DNA of 64,000 nt from Penicillus capitatus (GCA_965649825.1 OZ287696.1:1860001-1924000); one strand, 5' to 3'; counted from the first letter of the stretch, positions 11,073 through 22,914 are shown. Translations and numbers: made by a program. The notes: generated from the sequence alone by a model not told the origin.

Positions 11073-13459
11073 ATGCCGCTTGGAAAAAGAACAGAGTTCG
11101 GAAACTCGCGCTATGTGGGGTTCCAGACGCCGTTCACGCTCTCAACAGACGTCACTCTGAAGGTCGGCAACGAAAGAGACGCAATAGTCGATCGACGGTA
11201 GCCACGCAGGAAGTCGAACGCGCGGGATTTGACTTCATCATCACGCCATTGCAGCGTCCTATCCGAGGCGTCACGCAGAGAGAATTCGTCCCCGACGATC
11301 TGACACCGATTTCGGGCGAGACGGGAAATCAGGTTAGCGCGATTTCAGAACGAAAGTGCTTGGAATCTAAACACGGTTGGCAGATCGTGGGACAGGTGAC
11401 AACAGATGAAGGCGCTTTGGAACAGCAAATAGAATGGGCCATGCACTGTGGTATCCATGCCGTGGTCATCTCACTGACACCCAAATCGCATGACCTCATG
11501 CACATCGCCCGCGTTGTGAATTCAGTATCCTTTTCTCTTTTCCCCGGTTCCCAAAGAAATCGTGGCCATTCTCTGCAGACACTGGAGGGCAGTGTTTCGA
11601 ACATGGCCTACTGGATTCACATTAAACTGAATGACGGTTGTGTGTCTTGGCACTGTCTCATCATTTGATGTCTGTTTTAGAGGAAGAGGACCCATGGGAG
11701 ACGTGGAATCAGTTGAGATGTCTCTGCCATCACCACTTTCTGTTAGGCGTTCTGCTGGAACTGACCGAAGATCTGCCACGTCCGCAGCAGATCACTCGCT
11801 ACTATGGCGAACCTGTTCGAGCCATGCTGATCCCGACAAACTGCTTTGTCACTAACAAGAAAGGCTTCCCTGTACTGCCCAAGCAACATCGATTCCTCGC
11901 AGAGCGCTTTCTGTCGACGAATGTACAGGTAACGGGTCGATCCTCGCTGCTGTCGGGACAGCAAGGCTGATGCACGCAGCTGGTCTTGGCAGGAGATAAT
12001 GGCATCCATGACTCTGCATCGAAGAACAATGCTGACGACTCTGCTGTTTCTTCCTTGATGCCACTCGAGAACATGACGCTTTACTTCGAATATCTCTGCT
12101 ATCTCTTCAGAAGCCTGCCTACGTTGACAGAAGATCAGATTCTCTCCAGGCAATACTTTGATCAATTGCAGGTCAGATCTCTTTGCGCGTTCGTTGCCGA
12201 ACTGAGCCGTTGGTGCTAGATTCCACTGGAACCCCTGAAGGACAATCTGGATGCCCACACTTACGACGTCTTCGAAAAAGATGCGCCAAAGTACAGTGCT
12301 TATGAGGAGGCCATTCACGGTGCTCTTCTGGACTGGCCGCAAGAAGAACGTGTCAAATCTGTCGTGATCATGGTGGTCGGCGCAGGTCTGCTTCAGATTT
12401 AGCATCGTGAGACCTTACAGAGGCTGTGGTTCGAGGGAGAGGCCCATTAGTGCGCGCTTCCGTACGAGCGGCAAAGGACTGCGCGCGAAAAGTGCACATC
12501 TATGCCATCGAAAAGAACCCTTACGCTGTCATCGACCTCCGTATCCGAGCCACCGAGTGGCAGTCAGTGCTTGCCCGTCTGCGTCAAGTCCCTTACGCTC
12601 GGCGTGTGTCTTTCAGATGGGGAGACACTGTCACGATCGTACCTCACGACATGCGAACGTGGGATGCGCCTGAAAAGGCAGACATCTTGGTCAGCGAGCT
12701 TCTCGGGTCCTTTGGCGACAACGAGCTCTCGCCCGAATGCCTGGACGGTGCACAGCGTTTCCTCAAGGTCTCCCATCGATGATCACCCCTGCAGTGCATT
12801 GCTGTGGCAACGACAGGAAGGTGGCATCAGCATTCCTGCTTCCTACACCAGTTTCTGCGCACCGATCACAGCCTCGAAGGCATACTCCTATGCAATGTCC
12901 TACAAGGATCGCAAGAACCTCGAAACCTCTTACGTCGTCAAGCTCTCGAATCATGATCTTCTTTCGTCCCCTCTCCCCGTTTTCACATTCTCTCACCCCA
13001 ATCGGTAACCCGCTTCTGTCCAATTCCAATCGCTGTTGCACATTGATGTGGTTGCAGAAATCATCCCATCGACAATTCACGGTACGCAAAGCTGCAGTTT
13101 CGCCGAGATGGAGATGCCCCTGCTTGCATGATGCATGGACTGGTTGGATACTTTGATACCGTACTCCACGGATCTGTTAAGTTGAGTACCGTACCCGAGA
13201 GGCACACCGAAGACATGGAGAGCTGGTTTTCCATGTTCTTTCCACTGACCTCTCCCATCTACGTTCCAAAGGGTCCCATCACCATCGACGTGCATTTCTG
13301 GAGGCTGGTGGAGCAACGTCAGGTCAGGAGACCTTGTCGAATCCGCACGTCTATCATCCGTGCTCTCGTGTGTAGGTCTGGTACGAATGGGCAATCACGT
13401 CGCCGGAGACGACCATCATTCACAACACCAACGGTCACGCCATTTCCGTCGGGCGCTGA
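11073..13459 (+). CDS. PRMT5: Protein arginine methyltransferase 5, arm copy a
   Basis: ATG 11073 ([17 protein letters not shown]) to TGA 13457-13459, with about nine short introns. Clear ones: 11,163-11,209, about 11,637-11,681, and those before [33 protein letters not shown] and [11 protein letters not shown]. Family order is complete: TIM-barrel part ([13 protein letters not shown]), TNKKGFPVL with the PRMT5-type Phe, [13 protein letters not shown] (SAM loop), [11 protein letters not shown], the double-E loop [15 protein letters not shown] with both glutamates, and a C-terminal barrel ending [17 protein letters not shown]5 makes symmetric dimethylarginine on Sm proteins and histones with a WD-repeat partner. 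First securely recognised gene of a same-strand cluster. Copy b at 38,144-40,523. Confidence 0.93.
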
Positions 13460-13612
13460 CATTCTGGGAAGCAAGATGCACGTTTATTATACACTCTCGA
13501 GGCGTCGATGCGCTGAACGGCAAGACGGGACGGTTAGATGAACGTCGACATGAACGGACTGGATTAAAGACAGCGTCCATTGAAACGTCCTCTCGACGCG
13601 AACGAACGATCT

Positions 13613-14449
13613 ATGGATGCAGCGAAACATGAGGAGACGCCGCCTGTCAAGATCGCTGAGAAAGAAATGGGCACAGAAGAACAGCAATCGATCTTCGGCG
13701 GCAAAAGAACACGCCGGCAGAGAGGAGAGGGCGGACAGATCAACACCCCCGATGCGCAACAGAAACTCCGTCGGCGAACGCGCGCCCGACGTGACTGTTG
13801 GCAACTGGATCGATGGTCGCTCAAGGCCGTCTCGCAGATGAGGCTGTACACGAGGTGGATGCGCGAACAGGAGTACACGATCCCGCTAATCTACCCAGGA
13901 GCTCGACCACATGTTGACTGGAGTGTCGCCGAGGAGGTTCCGTCGGCACTACGATATCGAGACGGTTCGGTGAAGATCGCTCTCAGCGCGTCGCCTCTGC
14001 CACGAAACGAAGTCATCATCAAAGCCGCCGAGCTTCGCTGCGATGCCTCTACGGATATTGCGTTCTACGAGTCCGACGGTGGTTTGTTCGGTGTCAACAT
14101 CCAGGTGGCGTCGTTCTTGGTCTCCACCCGAAAGAGCGTTCGTCTCTCGCTGAATCAAGGTCCATGGCCTGCTTCGGAAATTGTCATCAATCCCGCTGTC
14201 GTGCAGAAGCTGCAAAACGAAAGATTCTGCCGCCTCTGCGAAAAACTGCTCTCGCGTATGCGCGTCATATGCGAAAAGATGCGCAAGGACAGAGTGATCG
14301 TATATTTGCGACTTGGACTCGATGTGGGAGACGATGAGCGCAGTCTGATCGTCTGCGCAACGGCGAGTTCATCGGCAGCCGCGCAAGAGACGGCGCACAA
14401 CATCTGGAAGCGAATCTTAAAGCTGTCCCTTACAGATGATCATCATTAA
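13613..14449 (+). CDS. Orphan basic protein X, arm copy a
   Basis: Single-exon frame from ATG 13613 (MDAAKHEETPPVK) to TAA, 278 residues. The N-terminal ~70 residues are highly basic (GGKRTRRQRGEGG, LRRRTRARR) and look nuclear. The rest is a mixed alpha/beta domain with VIIKAAELRCD, SLNQGPWPASEIVINP and a long helical run ERFCRLCEKLLSRM. I recognise no family. It lies 153 bp after PRMT5 and 103 bp before the rhomboid gene, same strand. Copy b (37,154-37,990) differs at only two residues (L to R, L to M), so the protein is likely under constraint or the arms have been recently homogenised. Confidence 0.7.
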   Translation: MDAAKHEETPPVKIAEKEMGTEEQQSIFGGKRTRRQRGEGGQINTPDAQQKLRRRTRARRDCWQLDRWSLKAVSQMRLYTRWMREQEYTIPLIYPGARPHVDWSVAEEVPSALRYRDGSVKIALSASPLPRNEVIIKAAELRCDASTDIAFYESDGGLFGVNIQVASFLVSTRKSVRLSLNQGPWPASEIVINPAVVQKLQNERFCRLCEKLLSRMRVICEKMRKDRVIVYLRLGLDVGDDERSLIVCATASSSAAAQETAHNIWKRILKLSLTDDHH

Positions 14450-14552
14450 ATCGTTTCGATGCTGCAGAATTCCGTCCCAAAGTCTCTCTCGCTCTCGTAC
14501 TCGTACTTTCCTCCTTCTTTTCTCCGGACACGACGATTCCAACGCTTTGGTC

Positions 14553-15562
14553 ATGTCCTCAAATCGTCGCTGCTCGTTGCCTCCGTCGGCTCTTCTCTGG
14601 GTAGAAACAGACAGAGAAGGCATTCGAGACAAAGGCACGTCACTCGCCCTTCGGCATTCGGCGAAACCTCCGTTGGCTCTGTTCTAGTGCCTCGTCTGGC
14701 AACGATGGGTACTCTCGATTCGGAGCAGAGGGCAGACGGGTGACAGATACGTTGATTGTACTCAACGTGGCGATGTTCGGCCTGCAGTTGCTGACGGGAA
14801 AGACGCTGTTGCTCCACGGAGCCAAAGCACGCGATGACCATGCCTTTGCAAATGGACACAGCGTTCGGTTTAGATCAATGAATTCATCGCCAAGGGCCAA
14901 GTCTGGAGATTTCTCACGTCGGCGTTTCTGCACGGAGATCTGCTGCACTTAGGGGTGCGGTAAGGCCTGATGGAGATCTCTGTTTGCGACGCAGTCGTGT
15001 GCGCAGTTCAACTGTAACGCCTTGCATCAGATAGGTCCGTTGGTGGAGTCGACAAGTGGCAAGGCGCGTTTCACCACAGTCTATCTTGGCTCTGCTGTCG
15101 CTGGCGGCATCCTGAGCTTCTGCATGTCGCCGCACATGTCCATCGGCGCCTCCGGTACATTCGATGCGTGGCGGCTTCTGTGTTTCGACGTTCATCAGGG
15201 GCGATCTTTGGAATTGCCGGCGCCTTGGCGATGTTCGCCTGGCGACACAAGACCCTCATGGGCCCAACATCGGATGAACTCCTAAGAAGTCTTCGCGACA
15301 CCGCCGCCATTAATTTCATGTACGGCCTGATTGTGCGACGCATCGACAACTGGTGACAGATGCTGCATCGGTTGGCGAATCGTGCTGAGCGAGCACGTGC
15401 TTCAGGGGACACTTAGGAGGTCTTGTTGGAGGAGCTGCTCTGTCTTATGTTCTCGGTCCTCGACTGCGTCCCGTTCTCAAGAACAAGAGAGTTGTGGGAA
15501 TGGCGGACAAGCCGTTCCTGCCGATATTCGTGATAAAAAGCCCGACAAGGTCGCAGAAATGA
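14553..15562 (+). CDS. Rhomboid-family intramembrane serine protease, arm copy a
   Basis: ATG 14553 (MSSNRRCSLPPSA), first intron 14,639-14,687. Later exons give VTDTLIVLNVAMFG (helix 1), INEFIAKGQVWRFLTSAFLHG, FNCNALHQIGPLVE, RFTTVYLGSAVAGG, then SIGASG|AIFG with the catalytic serine split by a 44-nt intron, NW|GHLGGLVGG with the catalytic histidine, and a tail ending PIFVIKSPTRSQK. The intron before INEF begins GC here but GT in copy b. Organisation matches organelle-type plant and algal rhomboids, but I cannot assign the compartment. 124 bp separate it from IFT38. Confidence 0.88.
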
Positions 15563-15686
15563 ACTCGCCCCTTCGCCGTCTAGAGTGTGCGTTCCTTCTC
15601 GACATGTTTGTCGTACAACGATGCCTTTTGTACACTTTGACGTCAACCACATCTGCCGCCGTGCGTCTTTCGTTGACTGAATCGCG

Positions 15687-17350
15687 ATGCACGCCACTTC
15701 GATTTCGGAAATGCGAAGTGGATAGCGTTCTGTTTGCTGCCTCATGTTCAGTTGCTGCTCGCGCAGGACTGATCGATATTTTGCACGCGCTCGGTTACAA
15801 GAGACCGATGTCCATTTCGAGTTTCAACAAGCCGCATTTTGAGCTCATGGCCGATATCTTACTGTGGTTGGTGAAACGGTACAGAGTGCCATAGATAACT
15901 TTGCAAACGCACTGAAGAGCATGGCCGCCTTCTTAGTTGTCATCCAGACATCGACCTGCCTGAAGAGATTGGCACAGAGACGGAAAGGGTTGTCTTTCTG
16001 ACGCATGCAGGATCGCTCCTGTACACAGAGTTTCATCTGAAGCTGGATCTCAAGCGCCTCTACGCGGCGGAAGGCGATGCCATCGGAGAGTTGCTGAAGG
16101 TGGCCACTCTGTTGCATGCCTCGCGGCATGCCGGAGGCCGCTCGGTTTTGCCCGGCATCTCTCAAGATGCTCGTAAACTGTTGCTGCTGTAGACAAGCGA
16201 CGGGATGCGTTCGGAAGACGTGGATTGGACGCTTGTACGTCAAGACAGGAGGCGTATCCAGGAACTGATCGAGAACCTTGGCCGCACAACGTTTGCTCTG
16301 CAGAAGGCACTCGAATGCGAAAAATCAGGAAATGACAGCGCACGTCGAAAAGCGATTTCGGTTGCTGTCGACTCCGAGGAGTTCGTTGCTGCCTTTGACA
16401 CCCTCTCCTCGAGAATGGACAGTGATCTGAGGTGAGCCGTGCCTTCGAATGCGCGTTGAATTTATGCGGCTGTGTGCATTAGGGCGAAATCCGGGCGACT
16501 AGATGAAGTCTCTGCCGCAAAACAGAAAATCGAAGAGGCTGTCGATTTCAAAAGAGCCGAACTGAGACGCAGCGAGAAACGCCTTATCTCGTTGAACACG
16601 ATACGGCCGTCGTACATGGATGAATACGAAGCGCTTCAGTCTGAATTCCATACTCTGTACTTCCACAGTGGCCTCCGCCTTGATGAAAACTGCAGCGTCG
16701 TGCACTTAGTTACAAACGCTACGTTGAACAGTTTAGGAACGTGAACCACTTGGAGTGTCGCCTCGCGAAGCATCGCAACATCGAGATGGCGAAAAAGCAT
16801 CGCGAGGATAGGGAGATGAAGAGATTACAGAAGCAATGGAAGTGGGCATATACATTCCAATGTCGTCGCTTGTTCTCACCGACCATCTGCTGTACGCATT
16901 AGAAAAGAAGACGGTGCATTCTCAAAGGGCGAACAGAGTGGCATCGATTCGTCTGACACCTCTTCGGACAATGAATGCACAAAGGAGAGAAGTGCATCGT
17001 GTGGAATCGATGTTCACCTGTCACAGAGAATCCTTTCAGGGCTTAATATCGAGATTCTGTCGAGAGATGACGACGACGGAGTGACGTTCATCGACGGGCG
17101 CAAAGTCGTCGGACGGCTTGTTCATCACGACGACGCATCTGATGCGGAGATCGAAGATTCTAGTGTGGACATATCGAGTGTTGCAGAAGATACAGACGCG
17201 TGTGAAACGGAAATTGCATCCAGTGATGGCTCAGTAAGTGCTTATCCGTCTCATGACGCCAAAAGAAGCCTCTTGCAACAGAGTCATGCACTTTCCAAGA
17301 CGGGTTCACGTTCGAATGACGACGTTGTCACACCGCCTGATGACTTCTAA
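15687..17350 (+). CDS. IFT38: Intraflagellar transport protein IFT38 (CLUAP1), arm copy a
   Basis: ATG 15687. Spliced start SISEMRRLIDILHALGYKRP across intron 15,718-15,766; then WLVKRCHPDIDLPEEIG, LKLDLKRLYAAEGDA, a central coiled coil (RRIQELIENLGRTT), RPSYMDEYEALQ and YKRYVEQFRNVNHLE across a 53-nt intron, and an acidic tail (DDASDAEIEDSSVD) to TAA 17348-17350. This is the full CLUAP1 pattern: calponin-like N-terminus, long coil, acidic end. It is a subunit of IFT complex B needed to build cilia, so the organism should have flagella at some stage. Copy b 34,257-35,920 differs at few residues (NKPHF/TKPHF, DILLW/DILPW). Confidence 0.9.
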
Positions 17351-17533
17351 TATCATTACCCGCCTCGAGATTGTCTCTCTTGTATGTTTCGATCTTTTTG
17401 ATATGGGCGTCGCTCAAGAACTGCCACGCTTGTGTTCGATATCGAAATCATGGAGATCAAGAAGCCTACATGACATTTGTGTGAGTACTTGGGACTGATT
17501 CTGTGATGACCGTTCCCATTGTAAGAAAAACGA

Positions 17534-18231
17534 ATGCCATTTGTAGAGAATGCAAAGATCGAAGCGCGTGCCTCTCCTGGCTACGACGAGCAAATCATCC
17601 AAGACGACGCTAATGCTTCTGTGAGAGCTGTGCAGGATGACCAAGAGATGGATATTAAGAAGGAGGAAGGTGTTCTCGCCGCAGGGCTGTGTGTGTCTAG
17701 TGGGATTGGGTGCCTGTGGTCTTCTCTACGTGGACGTCTTCAACTGGCTCCCAGGATCAATACTAGAATGCCCCATCCGCTCGACTGCTTGGGGAACACC
17801 CCTGGAGAACACTTCGTGGCCCCAGCAACTGCCCAACGGACTCTATGCATGGGTCCTGGAAGAGGACCCGAAACGTCACCTCATCTTGCGCGGTTTGTTT
17901 CTGCAGTGGGTCCTGGAAGACATCGATGGCCTACCGAAGGATCTAGCCGAGTTTGCAGGGCATGTCTCGGTGGTAATGAATATCTCTTCGCTCTGCGGTT
18001 TCACTGAAACAAACAAACTACAGAGGCAAGCATCAAGGTTGCTATGAGTGACATGCTTGGAAATGTTGACGTGCAGGATTACAGAACCTCTGCGATCGGC
18101 TCTGTTCCGATGGATTCACTGTTCTGGTATTCCCTTGCGATCAACTTAAAAATCAAGAGCCGGATGTGCGACTGAGATTAAGGCACTCATCAAGGCAGGG
18201 GTACTACATCATCCTTCGAATGTCCTCCAAA
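17534..18231 (+). pseudogene. Glutathione-peroxidase-like gene, disrupted at inner arm border, copy a
   Basis: Frame MPFVENAKIEARAS... runs from 17,534. A 31-nt intron (GTGTTCTC...GTCTAG) would join it to a membrane-anchor-like GLGACGLLYVDVFNWLPG. Peroxidase hallmarks follow: VLEDIDGLPKDL, NISSLCGFTETN around the peroxidatic Cys, and GFTVLVFPCDQLKNQEPD. After QEPD the frame breaks: EIKALIKAG, the expected next family segment, is in a different frame, and the conserved C-terminal half (WNF-x-KFL type) is absent because unrelated repeat R2 begins at about 18,290. I read this as a peroxidase truncated by the rearrangement. Zinc-finger-like CxxC strings just upstream are unexplained. Confidence 0.5.
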
Positions 18232-18613
18232 GTGTGTAGTGATGTCCCATGAGGCCAGCTGAGATGAGGAGAGTGCGACGAGATCGAGGGTCCTATTCGT
18301 CTCGCCTAATAATACGCGTCGGCAGTTCTACCGGGAGCAATTGGCGGTCCTGATGAGAAGACGCGCAGAGCCAGCGTTTTTCGGGCACGGAAGGCAGCAG
18401 ACCGCCTGGCGATCATGGCCATGAAGACGCCGTCGGTCGCGTTTCGTGATCGTCGAAGGGGACGCGCGTAAGACCGACCGAATTCAAAAAACGGCTGCTG
18501 TTCATTAAATCGAACATTCAAAGGTAACCGGATTGTTCAAGAGAGTCATGCAAAATCTCAAGAACTTCGACCGGAAAGAATGCGATCGGCTTTGCGTTCT
18601 TCAGGCGACCTGT

Positions 18614-19118
18614 TTAGCACATGCCTCTCACCCAGCCTGCGGCTGGTTCATGGGGAAACAGCCTGGCGTATCCATTGCACGTACCAGAATTCGTGTCAAA
18701 GTCCCATGCCAAAATGCCAACCCCTAGACAGAGCCACCATCATCCGACACTTGACTGAATAGATCTGGCAACTTACCAGAGCATAGGTGCTTAATGCAGT
18801 CTTTAATAGTCAGTTGTTGTGTTGTGGAGGCAGCTTTTCCAATGAACCTCAAATCCTTGACTTCGCATGCACATGCAAAATAAACAAGAGTTCTCGTTAC
18901 GCTGCCCGCCATACATTGATTGGCGAGGCCTGTCTTCAAGAACAGTTTGCCGACGACGTGTCCTTCTTCGTCGACTACCCACTCTGTGGTAGGGCGGTAA
19001 GCGCTCACCTGCCAGAACACCAAACGTTCGCCATCGAGGGTTGCTGCGGTGGAAGGGATCTTGCTGCGTGGAGGCAGAGAAGAGCGGCAAAGACGAACAA
19101 AGCTGCGTTGTCAGACAT
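18614..19118 (-). pseudogene. Secreted Cys-containing protein family copy 2, broken
   Basis: ATG 19118 (MSDNAALFVFAALLCLHAA) stops at the same TGA as the other copies. VSAYRPTTEWVVDEEGHVVGK, YFACACEV and KLPDLFSQVSDDGGSV are in one continuous frame here, which then stops (TAG). The C-terminal AWDF...GWVRGMC segment is in a further frame, ending TAA 18614-18616. So two frame breaks remain. TATA at 19,208-19,214, 96 bp from the ATG. Confidence 0.45.
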
Positions 19119-19207
19119 GGCGTTTGAGACGGAGTTCGAAGAACCTCGGAGAGACAGAAGACACAAACGCGCAAGGGGAAATGGCAGTGGTCGAGAATCC
19201 TGCTCGA

Positions 19208-19214
19208 ATTTATA
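19208..19214 (-). promoter_or_regulatory. TATA box of copy 2
   Basis: TATAAAT on the minus strand, 96 bp before ATG 19118. Confidence 0.7.
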
Positions 19215-21060
19215 CCATGCAGCTGCAGTCAGCATTCTAAATCCAGACAGCAAACCCGAAGCGACCTGTCCGAATTCGACAGCTGCCTCGTTGGTTGACA
19301 GCTGCGTTTTCCAATTCGGTCGTATCCGTCGCCTGCGACCCAGCAGATGGTGCTGTATAGAAAGATCTTGAGGATCCTCGCGCTCTCATTCGGGATCAGT
19401 CGCGATGTGACTGCTCTGGCGGGCGCGCATCTGCCCAACGGTTAGCGTCCATTCGCCTCCCAGCACTCAGCGAGGCAGTTTCCCTGCGAAACGAGCACGG
19501 TCGACCACCTTGCACGGTCACTGCGAAAGAGGAACGGGCTCTGTCTTGCCTATAAAGGGACTGGGTTGATCGCCCGGGCCCGAGGATGCACTCGCTTGTT
19601 GCCATTTCCCGCTGATGCCGCAGCAGTCGAGAACAGCGTACGCCACAAACCAGAGACTCGCGTCGGTTTTTAGCGACGACAACCGAAAGATCTCTCCAAG
19701 AAACACGCCACAAAGTTGAAGGCGATCTCCGCCGCCGGCTGCATACATGTCACCTGCGCGAACGTTCGAGGCCATGGAGCGGAAATGGTCCTTCTCAGGG
19801 TTGTCCATGGCGCGGCTGCTCTGTCGACAGGCGCATCTTCGAGGGAAGAATCAGCTTCGTTAAACCCTCCCCCCGTCCATAAGGATGGACAACGCGCAGC
19901 AGGTCCGCCGCGGTCCGTCGTTTACCAGCGCCGTCTTTTGCAGGCGACTGCCTGCCTGCGCGTATGAATCCAGACACGCTCCGCGAAGTGTCTTCTAACA
20001 GTGGTTGCGGTCACCCGTTCATCCGGTCGACGGGGCCTCCGTCCATCCTAACAAACGCTAAGCAGCACGAGAGCAGGTTCTCGCGTTTTCGGCAGCCAAA
20101 AACGAGCGTTTCGCCGCGTCCAACCATCTCCCGTTCTAGCTTCGCATCTTCCGTAGAAATGAAACGAGGCAGGTCTTGAATGAAGGCATGGCATGTGCAA
20201 GAGATCGCCGGAGAGACGTCATTCGCCCGCCAAGCGACGAGGCATCGCACGCAGTCGTACAGTGATTTGTTTTCCAAGCACCCTGCAACTGTTCGCCCTG
20301 GCTGTTTTCTTCAAGCTGAGGCGAGGAGACGGCGAATTCTCGTCATGCTAGCGACGGAGATCTGCTATCTTGCCACGCGAGTAGATGAGCTGGCGTGCGA
20401 TGTCTTCGGACACAAGACACTGTCGTCTTACCGTAACACCACAACGTGTAATGACTGACTGCTGTCATGTTGCTTGTTCACTATCAGACGACGGAGATGC
20501 TGCATGAGCGCAGATAGATGGAGTAAACTGCTTTAAACACATCTGATATGGTCAATCGAGTCTGGTAGAGATTCGCAGACAACGCACGAGTAGACAGAGA
20601 GAAGAATCCGCACAGTAGCAGTGCTGATGCGCACTGCTCTCGATGCCATTCGAAACGGTCGACTTCCTACTGAACAGAAGCTTAGTGAAAGAGTGAGAAA
20701 TCACATGATATCCAAGATACTGAAAGAATGCGCGGATTCTCTCTCGAGGAGAACGAGTTACTCTCTTCTCCACATTTGACATTCCCGCGAAGACTGTGCT
20801 TGGACAAATGCATCCAGCATCCGTCGTCCTTTCAGCGAATGACTCGTGACGGAAATGAGAAGTTGTTGGACACCACCATGATCCGCTTTCAATCACAGAC
20901 AGACAGAGAACCTGCCGAGCTTTTCGTGATGCAGGATGATACCATGAAAATGCCGATCTTGAGAGTCACGTGGTGGAAGCACACGAGGAAGCATTCCAGA
21001 CCTCGAGACTGGATGTGGGAATACTTGAGAATACAGACCAGATGTTACTGATCCTCTGTT

Positions 21061-21523
21061 CCGTATGTAGCCAGCTACACCTTATCGCGAAGGATACTAA
21101 CCGGCAGACAGTTGGTGAAGTGACGGACAGGTGTTGACGAAGAGTGTTGAGCTATATCCACAACTTAGATACAAACACAAAGTCATTCGATATGGTGCTC
21201 TTCCAAATGATCCAGCCTGTTTGCGCGTGTGGCTGTCGGCTGAGAGACGATGACATCCGCTAAGCGATAATGATCTTTCAGCAGATATCGAGTTCATGAA
21301 TATTCGATGCCTATTCCAGACGTAATACCTAGCTTCTGTCTCATCACCTTTATTTTATAAGAAATTCAAATCAAGCAAGATACACCTAGTGTCAGAGAGA
21401 GATTTCAGCGAATACGTTGTTGAGCATGGCATCTGTGTCATCAGTGGGTTCAGAAGAGACGGCATACATGCACACTTGATGTGACGGACGTCTGTCGTAC
21501 AAACCAAGCTACATCCAATCCCT
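21061..21523. other. Spacer between R2 and CDF gene
   Basis: No supported gene; short frames only. The CDF gene ends at 21,524. Confidence 0.35.
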
Positions 21524-22787
21524 TCATAAAATGGTCTGCATTTGGGAAATGCAACCAAGAAAGTCACCACCAAGATTGTCCAGAATAAAAAAAATGACGG
21601 GCTGCGACATCGACCAGTCCAACTTGTGTTCTGGAGACACTCTCGTTTCGTAGTCTACATGGACAAATGCCCTTTCCACTTCATCTATATTCTCGACCTA
21701 CACAACTTCACTCTGTTAGGACAGATCCTCCACCCCTGGGCATACATATCCTCTCATCTCATACCTTTTTCTGAAGCTCAAGCGCAGAGTCGTGGGAGTT
21801 GAACAGCGGGATCGAACATGGCATGACGACATCGATTTCCACAAAGTATTTCAATCCCAGATGGTATGCCCGGATCGCATCGACTTCACGGATGCCGTCA
21901 TGCTGGCTGGCAAGATCGAGAATCTTATCCCGGAAATCTTTTGGAGCGCTCAATCCCACAATCTTCGCAATCTGCTTGTTGGCCAAGATCACCCAACAAA
22001 CAATAATGAACAGAGATATACAAATGCCGCCAATCGGATCGACGTACCAGTACCTAAGGGCGATCGCCATAAGAACAATGTCCCGTTTAACAGCAGCCGA
22101 GCAAGCACTTGTGATCAAAGGAGGTTGAAACGGATGCAGCAACGACGACAACGACGTTGCTCAGGACATCATTCTTGTGATCCTGTGCCAAAACGAGCGT
22201 CGAATCCGAAAGGGACCGAAGTAAAAAACAAAAAACAAAGAGACAGGCTTTCAGGGATATCGCCAAAGCCAGAATGCCATACACTGCGGCGTCCATCTTC
22301 GGTACCGGCGGGTCATCTACAGAGATCCACACACGCATGCCGTTGGCAAGAGACCGGCGACAGCGAGACGTACCGGAACCGATGCCAGATGCGAGATCTT
22401 CGGCTGCGCTCTGAATGACGAGCACCGCCACGATGGTCATGATGCACGCAATAATGAGAGCGCCCCGACAGTTTCAAGCCGTGCCTTGCCGATCGGATAC
22501 TTCGGGTCGACTTTTCGCGTTCTGCTATCGCAGACAAAAACGACGAGCTGGGAGGTCAAGTCGACACTGGAATCGGCTAATGAGGCCAGAACAGACTGGG
22601 AGCCGGAGACGATGAAAGCAAAGAGCTTTGCCGCAAAGAGGATGATGTTTGCTAAGGCTGACAGCCGTACAGCAAGAACGACACGGCTGTTGCGAGCAGT
22701 ATTGTCATGAGTGGCGGGGACGTCAATTTCGAGTGGTGCCGGTGTTATGGTTGAGACGCCAGCATTGCAGACTTGATTGTCAGACAT
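21524..22787 (-). pseudogene. CDF metal transporter (Mn-type MTP) with two apparent frameshifts
   Basis: ATG 22787 (MSDNQVCNAG). Helix 1 segment LANIILFAAKLFAFIVSG, metal-site helix LADSSVDLTSQ, then YPIGKARLETVGA typical of Mn/plant MTP8-11 members. Here CTCTC replaces an expected CTC, so the next conserved segment IIACIMTIVAVL continues two bases out of frame. DHKNDVLSNVVVVVAAS (second metal site) follows after a short intron. MAIALRYWYVDPIGG is again shifted with no GT-AG intron that repairs it. The C-terminal cytoplasmic domain is intact across a good intron: LQKKVENIDEVERAFVHVDYE, to TGA 21524-21526. Either a young pseudogene or sequence errors at CT and other runs. Confidence 0.6.
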
Positions 22788-22914
22788 TGGAGTCACTATG
22801 TGCGATGCCTGCAAAACGTGAAAAACGCAACAAATAGGTCGGCGAAATAGAATCGTTTGTGTCCATCTTCGCCCATTGGACAACATTGCCACGACCGTAC
22901 ACCGTGGCGCCTGA

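Larger units (their letters stand above)
10170..18060 (+). repeat. Left arm of large inverted repeat
   Basis: Colinear in reverse with 33,540-41,427; paired coordinates sum to about 51,597-51,607 along the whole length. It carries LTR-like element, small gene, PRMT5, protein X, rhomboid, IFT38 and the peroxidase start. Similarity is near-identical through the genes and falls off towards both edges (visible from 10,380 outward and from about 17,950 inward). Confidence 0.95.
18290..21060 (-). repeat. Segmental repeat block R2 (inverted relative to R1)
   Basis: Matches R1 6,230-8,800 in reverse: conserved 3' segment about 18,500, secreted-protein copy 2, TATA box, GC-rich module 19,270-19,700, long upstream stretch, and the shared open frame at 20,728-21,051. 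Similarity to R1 ends near 21,040. It lacks the VPS37 fragment. With R3 it extends the palindrome inwards. Confidence 0.85.
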
